From contig JBFXEO010000032.1 of the NCBI GenBank assembly GCA_050180015.1, positions 1 to 18,110 on the forward strand: a stretch of 18,110 nucleotides of DNA, in the 5' to 3' direction. The DNA is from JBFXEO01 sp050180015. Lineage in GTDB: Bacteria > Bacteroidota > Bacteroidia > Bacteroidales > Tenuifilaceae. Each line of letters opens with the position of its first letter. Positions within the stretch are counted from its first letter, which is position 1. A program made the translations under genes and the position numbers. Below are positions 14,791 to 18,110 of the stretch, one piece after another. The notes under the pieces were generated by a model that had not been told where the DNA came from, did no database searches, and saw only the letters and a program-made list of their open reading frames with translations.

Positions 14791-16083
14791 ATGGGACAAA
14801 TTGTTAGTATTCGCGCACGCGAAATTCTCGACTCTAGGGGAAATCCTACCGTTGAGGTTGATGTTATGACTGAGAGTGGCTACTTTGGACGCGCAGCCGT
14901 TCCAAGCGGGGCATCTACTGGTGTACACGAAGCGGTTGAACTTCGCGATGATGATAAAGGCCGTTACCTGGGCAAGGGCGTTTTAAAAGCCGTTAATAAT
15001 GTTAATACCGTAATCGCCGAAGAAGTTGTGGGAATGCACGTTCTTGACCAGCAACTCATTGATGAAACAATGATTAAACTTGACGGAACGCCCAATAAAG
15101 GTAACCTGGGTGCCAATGCAATGCTCGGCGTATCGCTGGCCGTTGCCCATGCTGCTGCCCAAATGACGGGTCAACCCCTTTACCGTTACGTGGGTGGGGT
15201 TAATGCCCGTACATTGCCTATTCCAATGATGAACATCATAAATGGAGGTTCACATGCCGATAATAGCATCGACTTCCAGGAATTTATGATTATGCCTGTC
15301 GGTGCCGATTCTTTTACCGAGGCAATCAGGATGGGCGCAGAAGTATTCCATAACCTTCGGAGCGTGTTAAAGAAGAAGGGCTACTCTACCAACGTAGGCG
15401 ACGAGGGTGGATTCGCTCCAAACCTTAAATCGAACGAGGAGGCTGTTACCGTTATACTTCAGGCTATAGAGAATGCTGGTTATAAACCGGGTGTCGATGT
15501 ATTTATGGCCCTCGACCCAGCATCATCTGAATACTACCTGCCAGAAGAAAAGGTTTACCATTTGCATAAATCTACCGGCGATAAGTTAACCCCGTCGCAA
15601 ATGGTTGATTACTGGAAGAATTGGGTCAGCAAGTACCCTATTATTTCCATTGAGGATGGTATGGCCGAAGATGATTGGGATGGCTGGAAGTTGATGACAC
15701 AAGCACTTGGCGATAAAATTCAGCTGGTTGGCGATGACTTATTTGTAACCAACGTTGACCGTTTACAGCTTGGTATCGATAGGGGTGTTGCTAACAGCAT
15801 TTTAGTTAAGGTTAACCAAATTGGAACCCTAACAGAGACTATTAACGCAGTTCGTTTGGCCGACATCCATTCCATGACCTCCATTATGAGCCATCGCTCA
15901 GGAGAAACCGAGGATACTACAATTGCCCACTTGGCTGTTGCTCTGAATACCGGTTTAATTAAAACAGGATCGGCTTCGCGTTCCGACAGGATTGCAAAGT
16001 ACAACCAGCTAATGCGTATCGAGGAAATGTTGGGTAGCTCTGCAATTTACTTAGGTAGAAATTTCAAGTACATCAAAAAATAG
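14791..16083 (+). CDS. eno: Enolase (phosphopyruvate hydratase)
   Basis: A 430-residue enolase, which converts 2-phosphoglycerate to phosphoenolpyruvate in glycolysis and the reverse in gluconeogenesis. All key residues are present: the SGAST loop (39-43), His155 (GGSHA), Glu164 (FQEF), Glu205 (GDEGGFAP), Mg ligands Asp242 (LDPASSE), Glu288 (SIEDG) and Asp315 (GDDLF), catalytic Lys340 (LVKVNQIG), His368 (SHRSGETED) and Lys391 (KTGS). Length is normal (430-432). It lies between two terminators and so may be a single-gene unit. I did not find a clear TAnnTTTG promoter box in the 32 nt before its start. Confidence 0.99.
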   Translation: MGQIVSIRAREILDSRGNPTVEVDVMTESGYFGRAAVPSGASTGVHEAVELRDDDKGRYLGKGVLKAVNNVNTVIAEEVVGMHVLDQQLIDETMIKLDGTPNKGNLGANAMLGVSLAVAHAAAQMTGQPLYRYVGGVNARTLPIPMMNIINGGSHADNSIDFQEFMIMPVGADSFTEAIRMGAEVFHNLRSVLKKKGYSTNVGDEGGFAPNLKSNEEAVTVILQAIENAGYKPGVDVFMALDPASSEYYLPEEKVYHLHKSTGDKLTPSQMVDYWKNWVSKYPIISIEDGMAEDDWDGWKLMTQALGDKIQLVGDDLFVTNVDRLQLGIDRGVANSILVKVNQIGTLTETINAVRLADIHSMTSIMSHRSGETEDTTIAHLAVALNTGLIKTGSASRSDRIAKYNQLMRIEEMLGSSAIYLGRNFKYIKK

Positions 16084-16107
16084 TTGTTACTTCTGAACTT
16101 TACGAAA

Positions 16108-16137
16108 GGTTCTGGCGTTTTCCCAGAGCCTTTTTTT
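16108..16137 (+). terminator. Intrinsic terminator after eno
   Basis: GGTTCTGG (16108-16115) pairs with CCAGAGCC (16123-16130), with one G-U pair and a 7-nt loop, CGTTTTC. The stem is followed by seven T (16131-16137). It lies 24 nt after the eno stop. The 67 nt from here to the next start are AT-rich; TAATGTTG at 16160-16167 differs from the TAnnTTTG promoter box by one base and is only a weak promoter candidate. Confidence 0.92.
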
Positions 16138-16204
16138 ATTTTTATCCCATGGTAAATATTAATGTTGTTTAACGTTTTTTGCCTGATACCTAGCATACAA
16201 GACT

Positions 16205-18106
16205 ATGGCCTATAAATCACTACGGCAATTTATCGATGTACTTGAGCAAAACAACGAGCTCATTCGCATTAAACAGTTTGTCGATCCTGTCCTGGAAATT
16301 GCAGAGATAACTGATCGAATGTCGAAGCAGCCTCATGGAGGGAAAGCGTTACTATTCGAAAACACGGGGACAGAATTTCCTGTTCTTGTAAATTTTATGG
16401 GCTCCACGCGGAGAATGTGCTTGGCATTGGGTGTCGATGGCTTAGATGATATTCGGGCAGAAATAAACTCACTCTTTAGGGAACTTTCAGCACCCAAGGA
16501 AACATTCCGGGAAAAGTTGGGTACACTTCCAACGTTGGGCCGATTGGCGAGCTGGTTGCCAGTGGTTTCCACCTCAAGGGGACACTGTCAGGAGGTAGTT
16601 TACATGAACCCTGATACGGGAATACTGCCTGTTCTGAAATGCTGGCCCTTTGATGGCGGAAGATTTGTTACTCTTCCCATGGTCAATTCAAAGGATCCGT
16701 TAACAGGAATCCGTAATGTGGGTATGTACCGTATGCAGGTATTTAATGGGAATGAAACAGGAATGCATTGGCATACGCATAAAGTAGGGGCGAGGCATTT
16801 TGAGGAATATCGAAAGCTGGAAAAGCCAATGCCCGTAGCGGTTGCCCTGGGTGGCGATCCCGTTTATACCTATGCGGCAACGGCTCCAATGCCCGATAAT
16901 GTGGACGAGTACCTGCTGGCGGGTTTTCTTAGAAAAAAGGCGGTGAAATTGGTGAAGTGCCTGACCGTTGACTTGGAGGTGCCTGCCGATGTCGATATTG
17001 TTATAGAAGGTTATGTCGATCCTGCCGATGATTTAGCCTGGGAGGGCCCTTTCGGCGACCATACAGGCTTTTACTCCTTGGCCGACTGGTATCCACGATT
17101 TCACATTACCTGTATTACACATGCCAAGGGGGCAGTTTACCCTGCAACGATTGTAGGTGTGCCTCCAATGGAGGATGCCTACATTGCAAAGGCAACCGAA
17201 AGAATTTTTTTGGAACCAATGAGAATTGCAATGCTCCCCGAGCTTAACGATATGAACTTACCCTTTGAAGGCGTGGCCCACAACATTGCGCTGGTTAAAA
17301 TAAGCAATACTTTCCCGGGGAATGCCTACAAGGCGATGAATACCCTTTGGGGTGCCGGCCAAATGATGTTCAATAAAATTATGGTGGCATTGCCGGATTG
17401 GATTAATGTACAGGATACAATTGGTGTGATAGACTGCATTGCGGGCTCCGTCGATCCCGATGTTGATATTCATTTCGGGAAAGGCCCCCTGGATATTCTC
17501 GATCATTCATCGGGAAGGGCTGGCCTGGGTTCAAAGCTGTTTATCGATGCAACCCGGGGTATTAGCCCAGAGAAGAAGGGTACAACCATCAACCTTGAGG
17601 CTCTGGCCGAATCAATAGCGGAATCTTTCCCGGAGGTAGTAGCATACAACGCAAAGCTTATTCAAAAGGGGTTTCCCATCCTATTTATATCCATAGATAA
17701 GATGGGTGGTTTAAATGTTAAGGGAATTTTTAACAGAATGTTTAGGGACAAGGTTTTGAAAAACCTTTGGACGATTGTTGCGGTAGATTTTGGTACGAAT
17801 GTGGAGGATCTCTCATTGCTCCTATGGTTTGCTACCGGAAATATAGAACCTCAGCGCGATACCCATTTCTTTAGCGTTGAAGATGATAGCCGTAAAAGGG
17901 TTGGATTTGATGGTAGCCGAAAGGCATATCCGGCCGATAACTTTAAGCGCGAGTGGCCCAATGTGGTCATGATGGATATGGCAACCATCGGAAATGTTGA
18001 TAAGATTTGGGATGAACTGGGAATAGGTAGCTTTATCCCATCACCTTCACTTGCCTTGCAAAAGCTTCAGGTAGGTGACGATTCCGTTGTACGGTTCCTG
18101 TTTTAA
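16205..18106 (+). CDS. UbiD-family prenylated-FMN-dependent decarboxylase, long form (menaquinone-type candidate)
   Basis: A 633-residue UbiD-family protein, which would remove a carboxyl group from an aromatic or unsaturated acid using prenylated FMN made by UbiX. Visible motifs are NVGMYRMQVF (171-180, with Asn171 and Arg176 as likely cofactor and catalytic residues), HWHTHKVGARH (188-198), DEYLLAGFL (Glu235, likely metal/cofactor ligand), and EGPFGDHTGFYS (280-291) with the acidic pair Glu280 and Asp285. These match the Arg-Glu-Glu/Asp active site of the family. E. coli UbiD has about 497 residues; forms of about 600 occur in Helicobacter and Campylobacter, where they are linked to menaquinone by the futalosine route (MqnL-like). 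Bacteroidota use menaquinone, so that role is my best inference; the substrate is unproven. No ubiX is in the window. Confidence 0.9.
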   Translation: MAYKSLRQFIDVLEQNNELIRIKQFVDPVLEIAEITDRMSKQPHGGKALLFENTGTEFPVLVNFMGSTRRMCLALGVDGLDDIRAEINSLFRELSAPKETFREKLGTLPTLGRLASWLPVVSTSRGHCQEVVYMNPDTGILPVLKCWPFDGGRFVTLPMVNSKDPLTGIRNVGMYRMQVFNGNETGMHWHTHKVGARHFEEYRKLEKPMPVAVALGGDPVYTYAATAPMPDNVDEYLLAGFLRKKAVKLVKCLTVDLEVPADVDIVIEGYVDPADDLAWEGPFGDHTGFYSLADWYPRFHITCITHAKGAVYPATIVGVPPMEDAYIAKATERIFLEPMRIAMLPELNDMNLPFEGVAHNIALVKISNTFPGNAYKAMNTLWGAGQMMFNKIMVALPDWINVQDTIGVIDCIAGSVDPDVDIHFGKGPLDILDHSSGRAGLGSKLFIDATRGISPEKKGTTINLEALAESIAESFPEVVAYNAKLIQKGFPILFISIDKMGGLNVKGIFNRMFRDKVLKNLWTIVAVDFGTNVEDLSLLLWFATGNIEPQRDTHFFSVEDDSRKRVGFDGSRKAYPADNFKREWPNVVMMDMATIGNVDKIWDELGIGSFIPSPSLALQKLQVGDDSVVRFLF

Positions 18107-18110
18107 ATTG

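Noticed and set aside
1..18110. Mobile element, CRISPR array, tRNA/rRNA or defence system
   Set aside because: Every part of the window is covered by conserved housekeeping genes or short gaps; no direct-repeat array, terminal inverted repeat, transposase or RNA gene was seen.

Overview
The window is one long co-directional ribosomal-protein gene cluster from a member of the Bacteroidota. All 31 genes lie on the + strand. Three things support the assignment. Almost no gene has a Shine-Dalgarno sequence before its start. The proteins carry traits I know from this phylum: L2 with DHPMGGGEGR, cysteine-poor L36/S14/S4, and L17 with a long charged tail. The S10 to L17 genes form a single uninterrupted run. 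The order Bacteroidales is plausible but I cannot fix it from the sequence alone.

Layout. Bases 1-251 are the 3' end of rpsJ (S10). The S10-type block follows: rplC, rplD, rplW, rplB, rpsS, rplV, rpsC, rplP, rpmC, rpsQ (277-5070). The spc-type block runs rplN, rplX, rplE, rpsN, rpsH, rplF, rplR, rpsE, rpmD, rplO, secY (5073-10516), then map, infA, rpmJ (10544-11690). The alpha-type block is rpsM, rpsK, rpsD, rpoA, rplQ (11731-14699) and ends in an intrinsic terminator. There is no adk between secY and map, unlike the Bacillus arrangement. After the terminator come eno (enolase, 14791-16083) with its own terminator, and a complete UbiD-family decarboxylase of 633 residues (16205-18106).

How the genes work together. 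The cluster makes about half of both ribosomal subunits, the translocon pore SecY that receives nascent chains from the ribosome, the methionine aminopeptidase that trims them, initiation factor 1, and the RNA polymerase alpha subunit. Spacing is -1 to 29 nt except for two larger gaps of about 40 nt, before rpsM and before rpsD. Both hold features worth checking: a tandem TAATTTTG repeat that resembles the Bacteroidota -7 promoter box, and a small inverted repeat. Two short genes, rpmD and rpmJ, were found by direct reading.

I see no mobile element, CRISPR array, tRNA, rRNA or novel defence system. Every stretch longer than 130 bases is explained by a recognised gene. The findings are regulatory candidates and lineage-specific protein features rather than a new system.
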